Positions 1 through 8,367 of a stretch of 64,000 nucleotides of DNA are shown piece after piece. The first letter of the stretch is position 1. The number at the start of each line of letters is the position of its first letter. The stretch is from Microbacterium excoecariae (lineage in GTDB: Bacteria; Actinomycetota; Actinomycetes; Actinomycetales; Microbacteriaceae). The DNA lies in contig NZ_JAANCO010000001.1 in assembly GCF_011326725.1 (NCBI RefSeq), positions 496,001 through 560,000 on the forward strand, in the 5' to 3' direction. The notes beneath the pieces were generated by a model. The model saw only the letters and a list, made by a program, of their open reading frames with translations. It was not told the DNA's origin and ran no database searches. Position numbers and translations under genes: made by a program.

Positions 1-997
1 ACGCCTCGCCCATCGCGTAGGTGAGCGCGAAGGCGACGGAGCTGCCGATGACGCTACCCGCGCCCGGGATGAGCTTGAGGAAGCTGCGCGCGAGCGCCTG
101 GCCCGTGATCTGCGCCGACAGCTGCGCGATCGTCGACGTCGACAGCATGGACGTGAGCTTCAGGTCGTAGACGGCCGCGATCTTCGCCATCATCGTCACC
201 TGGATCGGCGCCAGGGCGGTCGCATCCGCGACGGGGAGGGGAACCGCGGTCGCTGCGGCAGCGGAAGCCGCCGCAGCAGCGATGATGGGCCGGGCCATCT
301 TGCGCTTCCAGGGGAGGTTGAGTCGCTGAGCCACGCGAAACGCGTCCTTCTCGTCTTCCGGCGAGAGGGCGAGCGTCTCGGCCACGAGCTCACCGAGCCC
401 AGGCCCCGCGCCCTTTCCGTGCGGCCCGTGCGCGGCGGTGGGGATGACGGCGTGCACCGGGAGGGGGATCCGGTTGCCGTCGTGATCGCGCGGATCCACG
501 AGCCAGTCGCGAAACTCCGCCACGTCGCGCGGGAGGCGAACGGATCCGGTCACCGGGTGGCGCGAGAACTCCACCTTGGTCAGGACGAGGATGACGGGGA
601 GCCCGGCTGCGTCGAGCTCGCGGATCATCGCGACGTCGGCGTTCGTCAGGCGGTCGGCGCGGGCGGCGACGCAGTACCAGACGACGGAGATCTGCTCCTC
701 CGCGGGCCGGGCCGCGATCCGCGCGAGGTGTCCGCGCAGCGCCTCGGCCGGCGACGTGGCCGTCCCGATCTCGAAACCCTCGACGTCCCAGATCCCCAGC
801 ACGTCGTCGTGGTAGTAGTGCACGCCCTCCGTCACGGGCAGCCCCTTGCCCACGCGGGCGAGATCGCGGCCGAACACCGCGTTGACGAGGGAGGACTTGC
901 CCACCCCCGTGCCGCCGACGACGGCGAGGTTGAAGCGCCCGTAGCGCCGGCGGGCCTTGTCGTGCGCGTCGACGAAGGCCTCGTTCGTGTCGTTCAT
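1..997 (-). CDS. P-loop GTPase with DUF697-like C-terminal region (3' end beyond window)
   Basis: Reads from an ATG at 997 leftwards off the window, so about 332 residues are seen and the C-terminus is missing. The P-loop GGTGVGKS is at residues 28-35. A G3-like DVEG lies where switch II is expected, and the G4 position reads LTKVE instead of NKxD. After the GTPase domain comes an Ala-rich hydrophobic stretch and a segment rich in helices and Gly, as in DUF697 proteins that associate with membranes. The family is a GTPase of the Era/YcjX type; the substrate or partner is unknown. The gene points away from nothing recognisable inside the window. Start chosen because the P-loop is at the usual distance. 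The degenerate G4 motif makes nucleotide specificity uncertain. Confidence 0.75.
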   Translation of the reverse strand, partial: MNDTNEAFVDAHDKARRRYGRFNLAVVGGTGVGKSSLVNAVFGRDLARVGKGLPVTEGVHYYHDDVLGIWDVEGFEIGTATSPAEALRGHLARIAARPAEEQISVVWYCVAARADRLTNADVAMIRELDAAGLPVILVLTKVEFSRHPVTGSVRLPRDVAEFRDWLVDPRDHDGNRIPLPVHAVIPTAAHGPHGKGAGPGLGELVAETLALSPEDEKDAFRVAQRLNLPWKRKMARPIIAAAAASAAAATAVPLPVADATALAPIQVTMMAKIAAVYDLKLTSMLSTSTIAQLSAQITGQALARSFLKLIPGAGSVIGSSVAFALTYAMGEA

Positions 998-1035
998 GGC
1001 ACCCCCGGTCCGCAACCTATCGCGCCCGACGGGCG

Positions 1036-1386
1036 TCAGCCGAGACGCGCGATGAACTCGTCGGCCATGTCCAGCTGCCGCGCCAGCTTCGCGCGGCGCT
1101 CGCGCGCGTCCTCGCGGAAGCGCTCGAGCGCGGCCGGGGCGTCCGGATCCGTGCCGTCGACGGCCGCCAACAGCGCCGCCATCTCCTCGAGCGAGTACCC
1201 GAGGGGCTTCATGCGCCGGATGACCAGCAGCCGGTCGAGGTCGCCCTCGCTGTACTGGCGGAAGCCGCCCTCCGACCGCCCCGACGGCTTGACGAGGCCG
1301 ACCTCGTCGTAGTGCCGGATCGTGCGCAGCGAGAGCCCCGTGCGCTCCGCGAGCTCGCCGATGTGCATGAGGGGCGCGTCGGTCAT
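1036..1386 (-). CDS. MerR-family transcriptional regulator
   Basis: 116 residues. The N-terminus has the MerR winged helix (IGELAERTGLSLRTIRHYDEVGL, read in pieces as IGELAERTGLS followed by RTIRHYDEVGL), with the conserved R-x-IRYY/HYDE signature at about residues 22-28, then the wing (GFRQYSEGDLDRLLVIRRMK). The C-terminal helix is a short coiled coil with no Cys or His cluster, so it does not look like a metal sensor; the ligand is unknown. It is transcribed divergently from a SulP transporter, and a large palindrome lies between them, which suggests that it controls itself and the transporter. MerR proteins usually bind such dyads in the spacer of their target promoter. Confidence 0.85.
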   Translation of the reverse strand: MTDAPLMHIGELAERTGLSLRTIRHYDEVGLVKPSGRSEGGFRQYSEGDLDRLLVIRRMKPLGYSLEEMAALLAAVDGTDPDAPAALERFREDARERRAKLARQLDMADEFIARLG

Positions 1387-1409
1387 GGCTCTCCCGTCGA
1401 CGGGTCGTC

Positions 1410-1445
1410 GTTCAACCCTACCCTTACGTTACGGTAGGGTTGAAC
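1410..1445. promoter_or_regulatory. Palindromic operator/promoter between merR-type gene and sulP
   Basis: Perfect 13-bp inverted repeat (GTTCAACCCTACC / GGTAGGGTTGAAC) around a 10-bp centre CTTACGTTAC. Because of the symmetry both strands offer TTCAAC as a -35 and TAGGGT as a -10 with an 18-bp spacer. A dyad in an over-long spacer is the usual arrangement for MerR regulators. The promoter assignment is inference; the palindrome is seen directly. Confidence 0.7.
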
Positions 1446-1516
1446 CGGTCCGATCGGACCACGCCCCATTCTTCCGCGCCGACCTGAGCCGCCGGTGCGC
1501 GCTGCCGAGGAGCCGC

Positions 1517-3031
1517 ATGACCGCCGTCACTCCCGCGCAGGATCCGTCCTCGCGCTACCGCATCGAGCCGACCGTCCTGCAGGCGCTGCGGAGCCCGCGG
1601 ATCCTCACGCGCGAGGTGCTCGCGGGCCTCGTCGTCGCGATCGCCCTGATTCCCGAGGCGATCGCCTTTTCCATCATCGCGGGGGTGGATCCGCGGGTCG
1701 GGCTGTTCTCCTCCTTCGTCATGGCCGTCACGATCGCGTTCGCGGGCGGGCGTCCCGCGATGATCTCGGCCGCGACGGGCGCCGTCGCGCTCGTGGTCGC
1801 CCCGGTCGTGCGGGACTACGGGCTCGAGTACCTCCTCGCGACCGTGATCCTCGGCGGGCTCATCCAGGTCGTCCTCGGGCTCGTCGGCGTCGCGAAGCTC
1901 ATGCGCTTCATCCCCCGCTCCGTCATGGTCGGGTTCGTGAACGCGCTCGCGATCCTTATCTTCTCCGCGCAGGTGCCGGAGCTGATCGGCGTGCCGTGGC
2001 TCGTGTACCCCCTGTTCGCGGTCGGGCTCGCCGTGATCCTCCTCTTGCCGCGCCTGACGAAGGTCGTGCCCGCGCCGCTCGTGGCGATCGTGCTCGTCAC
2101 CGCCGTCGTCGTCGCGATGGGCATCGACGTGCCGACGGTGGGCGACAAGGGCGCGCTGCCCGACAGCCTGCCCGCGTTCCTCTTCCCCGACGTCCCGCTC
2201 ACCCTCGAGACGCTCCGGATCATCGCCCCCTACGCCCTCGCGATGGCGGTCGTGGGGCTGCTCGAATCCCTCATGACCGCGAAGCTCGTCGACGAGATCA
2301 CCGACACGCACTCCCGCAAGCCGCGCGAGGCGGTCGGGCAGGGGGTTGCCAACGTGCTCTCCGGCCTGTTCGGCGGCATGGGCGGCTGCGCCATGATCGG
2401 CCAGACGATGATCAACGTGAAGGCCTCGGGGGCGCGCACGCGGATCTCCACCTTCCTCGCCGGCGTGTTCCTCCTCCTTCTCGTCGTGGTCTTCGGCGAC
2501 GTCGTCGCGCTCATCCCGATGGCGGCGCTCGTGGCCGTCATGGTCGTCGTCTCGGCCTCCACGTTCGACTGGCACAGCGTCCGCCTCTCGACCCTCCGGC
2601 GCATGCCGAAGAGCGAGACCGCGGTCATGGTCATCACGGTCGCGGCGACGGTGTGGACCCACAACCTCGCCGTCGGCGTCGTCCTCGGCGTGCTCGCCGC
2701 GATGGTCCTCTTCGCCCGCCGCGTCGCGCACTTCGTCACCGTGACCCGCGAAGCCTCCGCGGAGGAAGCCCGCTACGCGGTCGTGGGCGAGCTATTCTTC
2801 GCCTCGAGCAACGACCTCACGACGCAGTTCGCCTACGCGGAGGACCCGGATCGGGTCGTCATCGACATGTCGCGGTCGCACGTCTGGGACGCCTCGACCG
2901 TCGCCGCGCTCGACGCCGTCGTCACGAAGTACGCCGCCCACGGCAAGACGGCCGTGATCGAGGGCATGGACGGCGCGCCCGGCGACCTCCACCGCCGCCT
3001 CTCGGGCGGCCTCGGCGGCGGCGAGGGCTGA
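1517..3031 (+). CDS. SulP-family inorganic anion transporter with STAS domain
   Basis: 504 residues from ATG 1517, preceded by GAGGAG; the open frame extends upstream through the divergent promoter, so the longer start is unlikely. Residues about 30-400 form 10 or more hydrophobic helices with the SulP signature region near the N-terminus ([19 protein letters not shown]). The last 85 residues are a STAS domain, with the [14 protein letters not shown] strand-helix typical of anti-sigma-antagonist folds. SulP proteins move sulfate, bicarbonate or other anions across the cytoplasmic membrane; the substrate cannot be read from the sequence. Divergent from the MerR-type gene and probably under its control. 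Confidence 0.9.
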   Translation: MTAVTPAQDPSSRYRIEPTVLQALRSPRILTREVLAGLVVAIALIPEAIAFSIIAGVDPRVGLFSSFVMAVTIAFAGGRPAMISAATGAVALVVAPVVRDYGLEYLLATVILGGLIQVVLGLVGVAKLMRFIPRSVMVGFVNALAILIFSAQVPELIGVPWLVYPLFAVGLAVILLLPRLTKVVPAPLVAIVLVTAVVVAMGIDVPTVGDKGALPDSLPAFLFPDVPLTLETLRIIAPYALAMAVVGLLESLMTAKLVDEITDTHSRKPREAVGQGVANVLSGLFGGMGGCAMIGQTMINVKASGARTRISTFLAGVFLLLLVVVFGDVVALIPMAALVAVMVVVSASTFDWHSVRLSTLRRMPKSETAVMVITVAATVWTHNLAVGVVLGVLAAMVLFARRVAHFVTVTREASAEEARYAVVGELFFASSNDLTTQFAYAEDPDRVVIDMSRSHVWDASTVAALDAVVTKYAAHGKTAVIEGMDGAPGDLHRRLSGGLGGGEG

Positions 3032-3042
3032 GCCGCCCCGGC

Positions 3043-3067
3043 GCGGATCCGCCCTGCGGGGGAGGCG
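3043..3067. repeat. Intergenic 25-bp repeat, copy 1
   Basis: GCGGATCCGCC followed by CTGCGGGGGAGGCG just after the sulP stop codon. It matches 24 of 25 bases at 4071-4095, just after the next gene. Each copy contains the palindrome GCGGATCCGC. Function unknown. Confidence 0.55.
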
Positions 3068-3098
3068 CGCGCGGCACCCTCCGCGAGACGATGGCACC

Positions 3099-4052
3099 GT
3101 GAACGCCACCGACCTGTTCTCCCCGCACGACGCCCGACCGGGGATCCCGCCCGCGCGCGTGCCGTGGATCCCGGTCGCGGCCTTCCTCGCGATCGCGGCG
3201 GGCCTCGGCTGGCTCGTGTGCCTGCCGCTCTGGCTCGGCGACGGGCTGGGCTCGCCCCTGTTCCCCGTGTGCGCCGCGGTTCTTATGGCGACGCCGACGC
3301 TCGCGGCGCTCGCGGTGACTTTCGCGACCGTGCCCCGCGGATCCCGCGCCCGCTATCTCGGGCTGATCCCGTTCCGCCCGGTGGGGCGGAAGATCGCGCT
3401 GTTCCTCTTCGCGCCCGTCGCGCTGTTCGCGATCGCCTTCGGTGCCATGGCGCTCGCCCATCTCGCCGGCTGGTCGCCGATCGATCCCGGCATGACCGCG
3501 CTCGCCGCGCAGCTCCAGGCGATCGGCGGGCCCGACACCCTGACGTTCGTCGTCGTGCAGTTCGTCCTCGCGCCCGTGGCGATCGTGCAGGCGACCGTGC
3601 TCGCCTTCGGCGAGGAGCTCGGCTGGCGCGGCTACCTCACGACCGCGCTCGCCCCACTGGGGTTCTGGCCGTCCGCCGCGATCATCGGTGTCGTCTGGGG
3701 GCTGTGGCACGCCCCCGTGATCCTCCTCGGTTACAACTTCGCGCGCCCCGACGCCGGCGGGCTCGCCCTCATGTGCGTGTTCACGCTGCTCGTCGGCGTG
3801 CTGCTGCAGTGGACGCGCTACGCCACGCGCAGCGTGTGGCCCGCCGCCGTCGCGCACGGCGCGCTCAACACCGCCTTCGCGTACCCGCTGTGGTGGGCGA
3901 GCGCGGGCGCGGATCCGTTGTGGGGATCCGCCGTCGGGATCCCGGGGTGGATCCTCCTGGCCGCAACGATCGTCATCCTCGTCCTCACGCGCGCGTTCCG
4001 CCCCGCGCCCGACTGGACGCCGCGGCCGGACCCCCGGGCCGCCGGCGCCTGA
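3099..4052 (+). CDS. CPBP (CAAX-type) intramembrane metalloprotease family protein
   Basis: 317 residues from GTG 3099, with about eight membrane helices. The three glutamate/histidine motifs of the CPBP/Abi family are present: EELGWRGYL (EExxxR) near residue 173, a WGLWHAP motif near residue 202, and a late VAHGALN motif near residue 252. These motifs line an intramembrane active site. Bacterial members process or scaffold membrane peptides and some confer bacteriocin self-immunity; no substrate gene is adjacent. Followed by a 25-bp repeat shared with the preceding intergenic gap. Confidence 0.85.
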   Translation: MNATDLFSPHDARPGIPPARVPWIPVAAFLAIAAGLGWLVCLPLWLGDGLGSPLFPVCAAVLMATPTLAALAVTFATVPRGSRARYLGLIPFRPVGRKIALFLFAPVALFAIAFGAMALAHLAGWSPIDPGMTALAAQLQAIGGPDTLTFVVVQFVLAPVAIVQATVLAFGEELGWRGYLTTALAPLGFWPSAAIIGVVWGLWHAPVILLGYNFARPDAGGLALMCVFTLLVGVLLQWTRYATRSVWPAAVAHGALNTAFAYPLWWASAGADPLWGSAVGIPGWILLAATIVILVLTRAFRPAPDWTPRPDPRAAGA

Positions 4053-4070
4053 ACCGTTCCGGCGGGGGAG

Positions 4071-4095
4071 GCGGATCCGCCGTGCGGGGGAGGCG
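4071..4095. repeat. Intergenic 25-bp repeat, copy 2
   Basis: Second copy of the repeat at 3043-3067 with a single C-to-G change. The 12-bp palindrome GGCGGATCCGCC covers its left end. Confidence 0.55.
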
Positions 4096-4125
4096 GTCCC
4101 CTGCGCGGCCGGGTGGACTGGTCAC

Positions 4126-4605
4126 ATGATCGAATCGCTCCAGTCGTTTACCGAATCCCTCCCCCCGGCCGTGCAGTGGCTGGGACTGATCCTGCTCGGG
4201 GCGATCCCCTTCGTGGAGTCGTACGCGGGGTCGTTCGTCGGGGTGCTGGCGGGGATCCCGCCCGTCGTGGCCGTGGCGGCGGCGGTCCTCGGCAACGTCA
4301 TCTCCATGACGATCTTCGTGCTGTCGGCGCACGGTATCCGCTCCGCCGCGACCCGGAACCAGGAGCCGAAGGAGCTGAGCCCGCGCCGCCAGAAGCTCAA
4401 GGCGCGCTTCGATCGCTATGGCGTTGCGGGCGTGAGCCTGCTGGGCCAGCTCGTCCTCCCCAGCCAGATCACCTCCGCGATCATCGTGGGGTTCGGGGCG
4501 CCGAAGAACCGCGTGATCTTCTGGCAGGTCATCTCGATCGTGCTGTGGGGCGTCCTGTTCGCGGGCCTCGCGCTCGCGGGCGTGCAGATTGCGGGGCGCT
4601 TCTGA
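4126..4605 (+). CDS. Small multidrug-export-type membrane protein
   Basis: 159 residues with four or five hydrophobic segments: about residues 16-36, 40-68, 105-125 and 132-156. A basic loop between helices (residues 78-98) contains many Lys and Arg. The layout and the PFVESYAGSFVGV region resemble the small multi-drug export protein family (PF06695), whose biological role is poorly established. The ATG at 4126 is the only sensible start. It ends 5 bases from the stop of the convergent pabC-like gene. Confidence 0.6.
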   Translation: MIESLQSFTESLPPAVQWLGLILLGAIPFVESYAGSFVGVLAGIPPVVAVAAAVLGNVISMTIFVLSAHGIRSAATRNQEPKELSPRRQKLKARFDRYGVAGVSLLGQLVLPSQITSAIIVGFGAPKNRVIFWQVISIVLWGVLFAGLALAGVQIAGRF

Positions 4606-4609
4606 CGCG

Positions 4610-5386
4610 TCAGAGCGGCTCGCCCGGGATCGCCGCGTAGGCGGCGCGGAGCGTGTCGAACGCCGGGTGATCGGTCGGCCACGAGACCCCGTCGATCGAC
4701 GCGATCGGCCGGACGCCGACGCCCGAGCTCGTCGCGAACGCGGCCTCCAGCGTGCCGAGCCGCTCGAGGCCGACGGGCTCGACGCGGCCGCCCGCGTGCG
4801 CCTCGAGGAGCGCGCGGGTGACGCCGGGGAGCGCGTCGCCCGACGCCCACACGATCTCCCCGCCCGCGACGACGCCCACGTTCCACGTCGGGCCCTCGGC
4901 GAGGCGACCCCACGGATCCACGAAGATCGCGTCGTCGAACCCCGCGCGCTGCGCGAGCCGGCGCTGGCGCAGCGCCGCGAACAGCCCGGTGTGCTTGATG
5001 CGCGGCTCCTGACGCCCGAACGGCGCGGACCGCAGCCGGAGCGGCGCGGGGGCGTGCGCGAGGGCGGGGCGCGGGGTGACGAGGATCCGCGGGTGCGCGT
5101 CGGCGCCCGGCCGCACGAGCGTGAGCGCGGGGTCGAACAGCGTGATGCGCGCGACCACGCGCTCCGGCTCGTCGGCGATCGCGGAGCGGATCCGGTGCCG
5201 CACGAGATCCAGGTCGAGGTCGACGTCGAAGACCTCCCGGGTGTCGCCCGCGAGCCGGTCGAGGTGGAGGCCGAGGCCCCGCACGCGCCCCGCGTCGACG
5301 TCGATCGTCGTGAAGTGCCCGAAGCCGAGGAGGGCGAGGGGAGCGAGGTCGGCCGGATCCGCCGGCGCACCGTCGAGCTGCTGCAT
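4610..5386 (-). CDS. pabC: Aminotransferase class IV, probable 4-amino-4-deoxychorismate lyase
   Basis: 258 residues. Fold-type IV PLP enzyme: the likely Schiff-base lysine is in RIKHTGLF near residue 140, and WNVGVVAGGEIVW with a following G-V-TR segment (PGVTRALLEAHA) matches the PLP-phosphate-binding end. PabC turns aminodeoxychorismate into 4-aminobenzoate plus pyruvate in folate synthesis. It lies back to back with pabA-pabB, which supplies the other two subunits of the pathway; this context is the main reason for choosing PabC over a branched-chain or D-amino-acid aminotransferase. A CACACT hexamer 6 nt before the ATG could serve as a leaderless -10. Confidence 0.75.
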   Translation of the reverse strand: MQQLDGAPADPADLAPLALLGFGHFTTIDVDAGRVRGLGLHLDRLAGDTREVFDVDLDLDLVRHRIRSAIADEPERVVARITLFDPALTLVRPGADAHPRILVTPRPALAHAPAPLRLRSAPFGRQEPRIKHTGLFAALRQRRLAQRAGFDDAIFVDPWGRLAEGPTWNVGVVAGGEIVWASGDALPGVTRALLEAHAGGRVEPVGLERLGTLEAAFATSSGVGVRPIASIDGVSWPTDHPAFDTLRAAYAAIPGEPL

Positions 5387-5430
5387 GCCCCCAGTGTGCC
5401 GCGTGGACGGCGGATCCGCGGGCGGCGGGG

Positions 5431-5436
5431 GAGAAT
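5431..5436 (+). promoter_or_regulatory. -10 element of leaderless pabA promoter
   Basis: GAGAAT ends exactly 6 nt before the ATG at 5443, the same geometry seen before many genes of this window. No ribosome binding site fits between. The transcript probably starts at the start codon. Confidence 0.45.
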
Positions 5437-5442
5437 GGGCGG

Positions 5443-6033
5443 ATGACCGACGCGACCGCCCCGCCCCGGGTGCTCATCGTCGACAACTACGACTCGTACA
5501 CCGGCAGCGTCGAACAGCTCGTCTGGGCCGAGACGGGCGCGCGGCCGACCCTCGTCCAGAACGACGCCGTCGACCCGGCGCGCCTCGACTCCTTCACCCA
5601 CATCGTCCTCGGCCCCGGCCCCGGGACGCCGCACGAGGCCGCCGACGTCGGCCGCGGTCTCGACGTGCTCGGCGCGGCCCGCGTGCCCGTGCTCGGCGTG
5701 TGCTTCGGGTTCCAGGCGATGGCCGTCGCGCTCGGCGGATCCGTCGTTCGCGCCCGCCCCGCGCACGGGCGGGTCGAGCGGGTGACGCACGACGGATCCG
5801 CCCTGTTCCGCGGCGTGCCCCGCACGTTCGACGCCGTCCGCTACCACTCGCTCGTCGTCGCCGAGCCGTCTCCCCTGCGGATCACCGCGCGCGCGGCCGA
5901 CGGGACCCCGATGGCGGGGGAGCGGCCCGAGGCGGCGTGGTGGGGCGTGCAGTTCCACCCCGAGTCGATCGGCACGCCGGACGGGCGGCTCATGATCCGC
6001 GCCTTCCTCGCGCAGGGACGGGCCCCGCGATGA
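5443..6033 (+). CDS. pabA: Aminodeoxychorismate synthase, glutamine amidotransferase subunit
   Basis: 196 residues, class I glutamine amidotransferase. The start IVDNYDSYTGSVEQ is the PabA/TrpG hallmark. The nucleophile is in GVCFGFQA (Cys near residue 87) and the His-Glu pair in VQFHPES near residue 172. It releases ammonia from glutamine for the PabB subunit. The stop overlaps the pabB start by four bases (ATGA), so the two are translationally coupled. TrpG of anthranilate synthase is the main alternative; coupling to a PabB-like partner without trp genes nearby favours PabA. Confidence 0.88.
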   Translation: MTDATAPPRVLIVDNYDSYTGSVEQLVWAETGARPTLVQNDAVDPARLDSFTHIVLGPGPGTPHEAADVGRGLDVLGAARVPVLGVCFGFQAMAVALGGSVVRARPAHGRVERVTHDGSALFRGVPRTFDAVRYHSLVVAEPSPLRITARAADGTPMAGERPEAAWWGVQFHPESIGTPDGRLMIRAFLAQGRAPR

Positions 6034-7379
6034 CCTGGACGCTCCTCTCGGACAGCCGCCCGCTCGAGAACGCCCCCGACGCGATCTTCGCGCACCTGTA
6101 TGGCGACCGGCCCGTCGCCGTCTGGCTCGACAGCGCGCAGCGCGCGTACGGCATGGGTCGCTGGTCGCTCCTGGGCGCCCCGGAGACCCCGCGCGACGAC
6201 GTCATCCGGGCGGACGACGACGCGGTCTGGGACGCGCTCGCGGCGGCCGTGACCGCCCACCCCGTCGCGCCCGCCGGTCTCCCGTTCGCGGGCGGGTACG
6301 TCGGATCCGTCGGGTACGGCGCGAAGGCGATCGGCACGGGGGAGCGGGGCCCGGGCCCCGCCGCCGAGCTCGTCCACCTCAGCCGCTTCCTGCTGATCGA
6401 CCACGAGGAGGGGCGGATCCACGCGGTCGCCGTCGGCCCGGAGGCCGAGGCGCGCGAGGCCGGCGCCTGGGTCCGGCGCGCGCTCGAGGAGGCGGGCCGG
6501 GCGCCGGACCTCGCGGATCCGCCCCTGCCGGACCCCGCCGGCCCGGCCTCGGTGAGCGTGAGCCGCGCGGGCTACGTCGCGGACCTCGCGCGCGTGACGG
6601 GCTGGCTCGAGGCGGGCGACTCGTATGAGGCCTGCTACACCTACGCCCTCACGTTCCCGTTCGCAGGCGACGGGTTTGCGGCGTACCGCCGCCTCCGCCG
6701 CGGCAACCCCGCCCCCTATGCGGCCTACCTCCGGCTTTCGGGCCGCGAGGTGCTCTCGTGCTCGCCGGAGCGCTTCCTCGCCGTCACCCCGGGCGGCCGC
6801 GCCGAGACGAAGCCCATCAAGGGCACGGCCCGGCGCGATCCGGATCCGGCGCGCGACCGGGCGGTGGCCAACGCGCTCGCCGCGGATCCGAAGACCCGCG
6901 CCGAGAACCTCATGATTGTCGACCTGCTGCGCAACGACCTCGGCCGGATCAGCGCGCCCGGATCCGTCGAGGTTCCGCGGCTCATGGCGGTCGAGAGCTA
7001 TGCCACGGTGCACCAGCTCGTGACGAGCGTGACCGCCCAGCTCCTGCCGCGGGAGGCGGCCGGCGTCCGCGCGGCCGAGGCGCTGTTCCCGCCCGGATCC
7101 ATGACGGGTGCCCCTAAGCGGCGCACGGTCGAGCTGCTCGACCGGCTCGAGAGCGCCCCGCGCGGGGCGTATGCGGGCGCGATCGGGTTCTTCTCGCGCT
7201 GCGGATCCGTCGACCTGTCGGTCGTCATTCGCACGGCCGTCCTCGCGGGCGGAACCGCCACGATCGGCACGGGCGGCGCGATCACGATCGACAGCGACGC
7301 GGAGGCGGAGGCCGACGAGACGATCGCGAAGTCCGAGGCCGTGCTCCGGGCGTTCGGCCGCACGCACCCCTGGGCCTGA
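6030..7379 (+). CDS. pabB: Aminodeoxychorismate synthase, chorismate-binding subunit
   Basis: 449 residues from ATG 6030 inside the pabA stop. The C-terminal two thirds are a chorismate-utilising domain: LSCSPERFLAV, KPIKGTARRDPDP, ENLMIVDLLRNDLGRI and PPGSMTGAPKRRTVE occur in the usual order at about residues 240-370. It aminates chorismate to 4-amino-4-deoxychorismate using ammonia from PabA. The conserved KGT and GSMTGAPK motifs are intact. Ends five bases from the stop of the convergent EamA-type gene. Confidence 0.88.
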   Translation: MTWTLLSDSRPLENAPDAIFAHLYGDRPVAVWLDSAQRAYGMGRWSLLGAPETPRDDVIRADDDAVWDALAAAVTAHPVAPAGLPFAGGYVGSVGYGAKAIGTGERGPGPAAELVHLSRFLLIDHEEGRIHAVAVGPEAEAREAGAWVRRALEEAGRAPDLADPPLPDPAGPASVSVSRAGYVADLARVTGWLEAGDSYEACYTYALTFPFAGDGFAAYRRLRRGNPAPYAAYLRLSGREVLSCSPERFLAVTPGGRAETKPIKGTARRDPDPARDRAVANALAADPKTRAENLMIVDLLRNDLGRISAPGSVEVPRLMAVESYATVHQLVTSVTAQLLPREAAGVRAAEALFPPGSMTGAPKRRTVELLDRLESAPRGAYAGAIGFFSRCGSVDLSVVIRTAVLAGGTATIGTGGAITIDSDAEAEADETIAKSEAVLRAFGRTHPWA

Positions 7380-7383
7380 GGCG

Positions 7384-8310
7384 CTACGCGACGGGCGCGG
7401 CCTCCGCGGTCCGGGCGTCGCGCGGGGCGGCACCCGCCGCGCGAGCGCCGCGGGCCGGGCGAGTGGCCCACACCTGGCCGCCGATCACCGCCGCCATCGC
7501 GAGCGCGAAGCCGGCCGCCTGCGCGGGGGTGAACGTCTCGCCGAGGATCCCGACCCCGATGGCGGCGGCCACGAGCGGCGACAGCGCGGGGAGCAGCCCC
7601 GACGCCGCGATCGGCAGCCTCTGCACGCCGCGGAACCACAGCGTGTAGGCGACGAGCCCGCCGACGAGCGCGAGCCACGCGTAGCCGACGACGCCCCGCG
7701 CGCCGATCGCGCTCGGCATCTCGTCGAACGCGAGCGTGAGGGGGACGAGGACGATCCCGCCCGTCGTGAGCTGCCAGCCCGCGAATCCCAGGGCGCCCAC
7801 GCCCGCGGGCCGCCCCCACTTCTTCGTCAGGACCGTGCCGAGCGCCATGACCGTCGTGCCGCCGACCGCCGCCGCCAGCCCGATCGGGTCGAGGCCCGCC
7901 GCCGGGCCGAGCGCGACGAGCGCGACGCCCACGGCCCCCGCGATCGCGATGGCGAGCGAGGAGGGGCGGATCCGCTCGTGCAGCACCGGCCCGCCGAGGA
8001 GGATGGCCACGAGAGGCCCGAGCCCCGCCGCGGCCGCCGCGACGCCGCCCGGGAGGCGCTCGGCCGCGACGAACAACAGGGGGAAGAACAGCCCGATGTT
8101 CAGGGCGCCGAGCGCGAACGCGCGCCCCCACCAGCGGCCGCGCGGGAGGCTCCGCGACAGGGCGATCGCGACAAGGCCCGCCGGCAGCGCGCGCACGAGC
8201 GCGGCGACGTACGGGTGCCCGGGCGGCAGCAGCTCCGTCGTGACGGCGTAGGTCGTGCCCCACGTGGCGGTCCCGAAGGCGGCGAGGAGGAGCGTGGCGG
8301 TCCGGTGCAT
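7384..8310 (-). CDS. EamA/DMT-superfamily transporter
   Basis: 308 residues with ten predicted helices arranged as two repeats of five, as in EamA (drug/metabolite) permeases. The first helix carries FGTATWGTTYAVTTELLPPG, a typical start of the first repeat. The C-terminal tail is Ala/Arg-rich. Substrates of the family include amino acids, nucleosides and drugs; none can be named here. Divergent from a LysR regulator with 57 bp between start codons, so this is its probable target. Confidence 0.85.
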   Translation of the reverse strand: MHRTATLLLAAFGTATWGTTYAVTTELLPPGHPYVAALVRALPAGLVAIALSRSLPRGRWWGRAFALGALNIGLFFPLLFVAAERLPGGVAAAAAGLGPLVAILLGGPVLHERIRPSSLAIAIAGAVGVALVALGPAAGLDPIGLAAAVGGTTVMALGTVLTKKWGRPAGVGALGFAGWQLTTGGIVLVPLTLAFDEMPSAIGARGVVGYAWLALVGGLVAYTLWFRGVQRLPIAASGLLPALSPLVAAAIGVGILGETFTPAQAAGFALAMAAVIGGQVWATRPARGARAAGAAPRDARTAEAAPVA

Positions 8311-8331
8311 GTCTCTAGGCTCGCGTCGCGC

Positions 8332-8343
8332 GACTCATGAGTC
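8332..8343. promoter_or_regulatory. 12-bp palindrome in the eamA/lysR intergenic gap
   Basis: GACTCATGAGTC is a perfect palindrome in the 57-bp gap between two divergent starts. LysR regulators bind dyads in such gaps. A further loose repeat (GCATCATGAAC / GCGGATCATGG) sits 25 bp downstream. Confidence 0.45.
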
Positions 8344-8367
8344 CAACGCATTCTTGTCATCCGCATC

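Noticed and set aside
419-1312. Plus-strand 297-codon frame at the left edge
   Set aside because: It lies opposite the P-loop GTPase, whose motifs are clear; composition is that of an antisense shadow.
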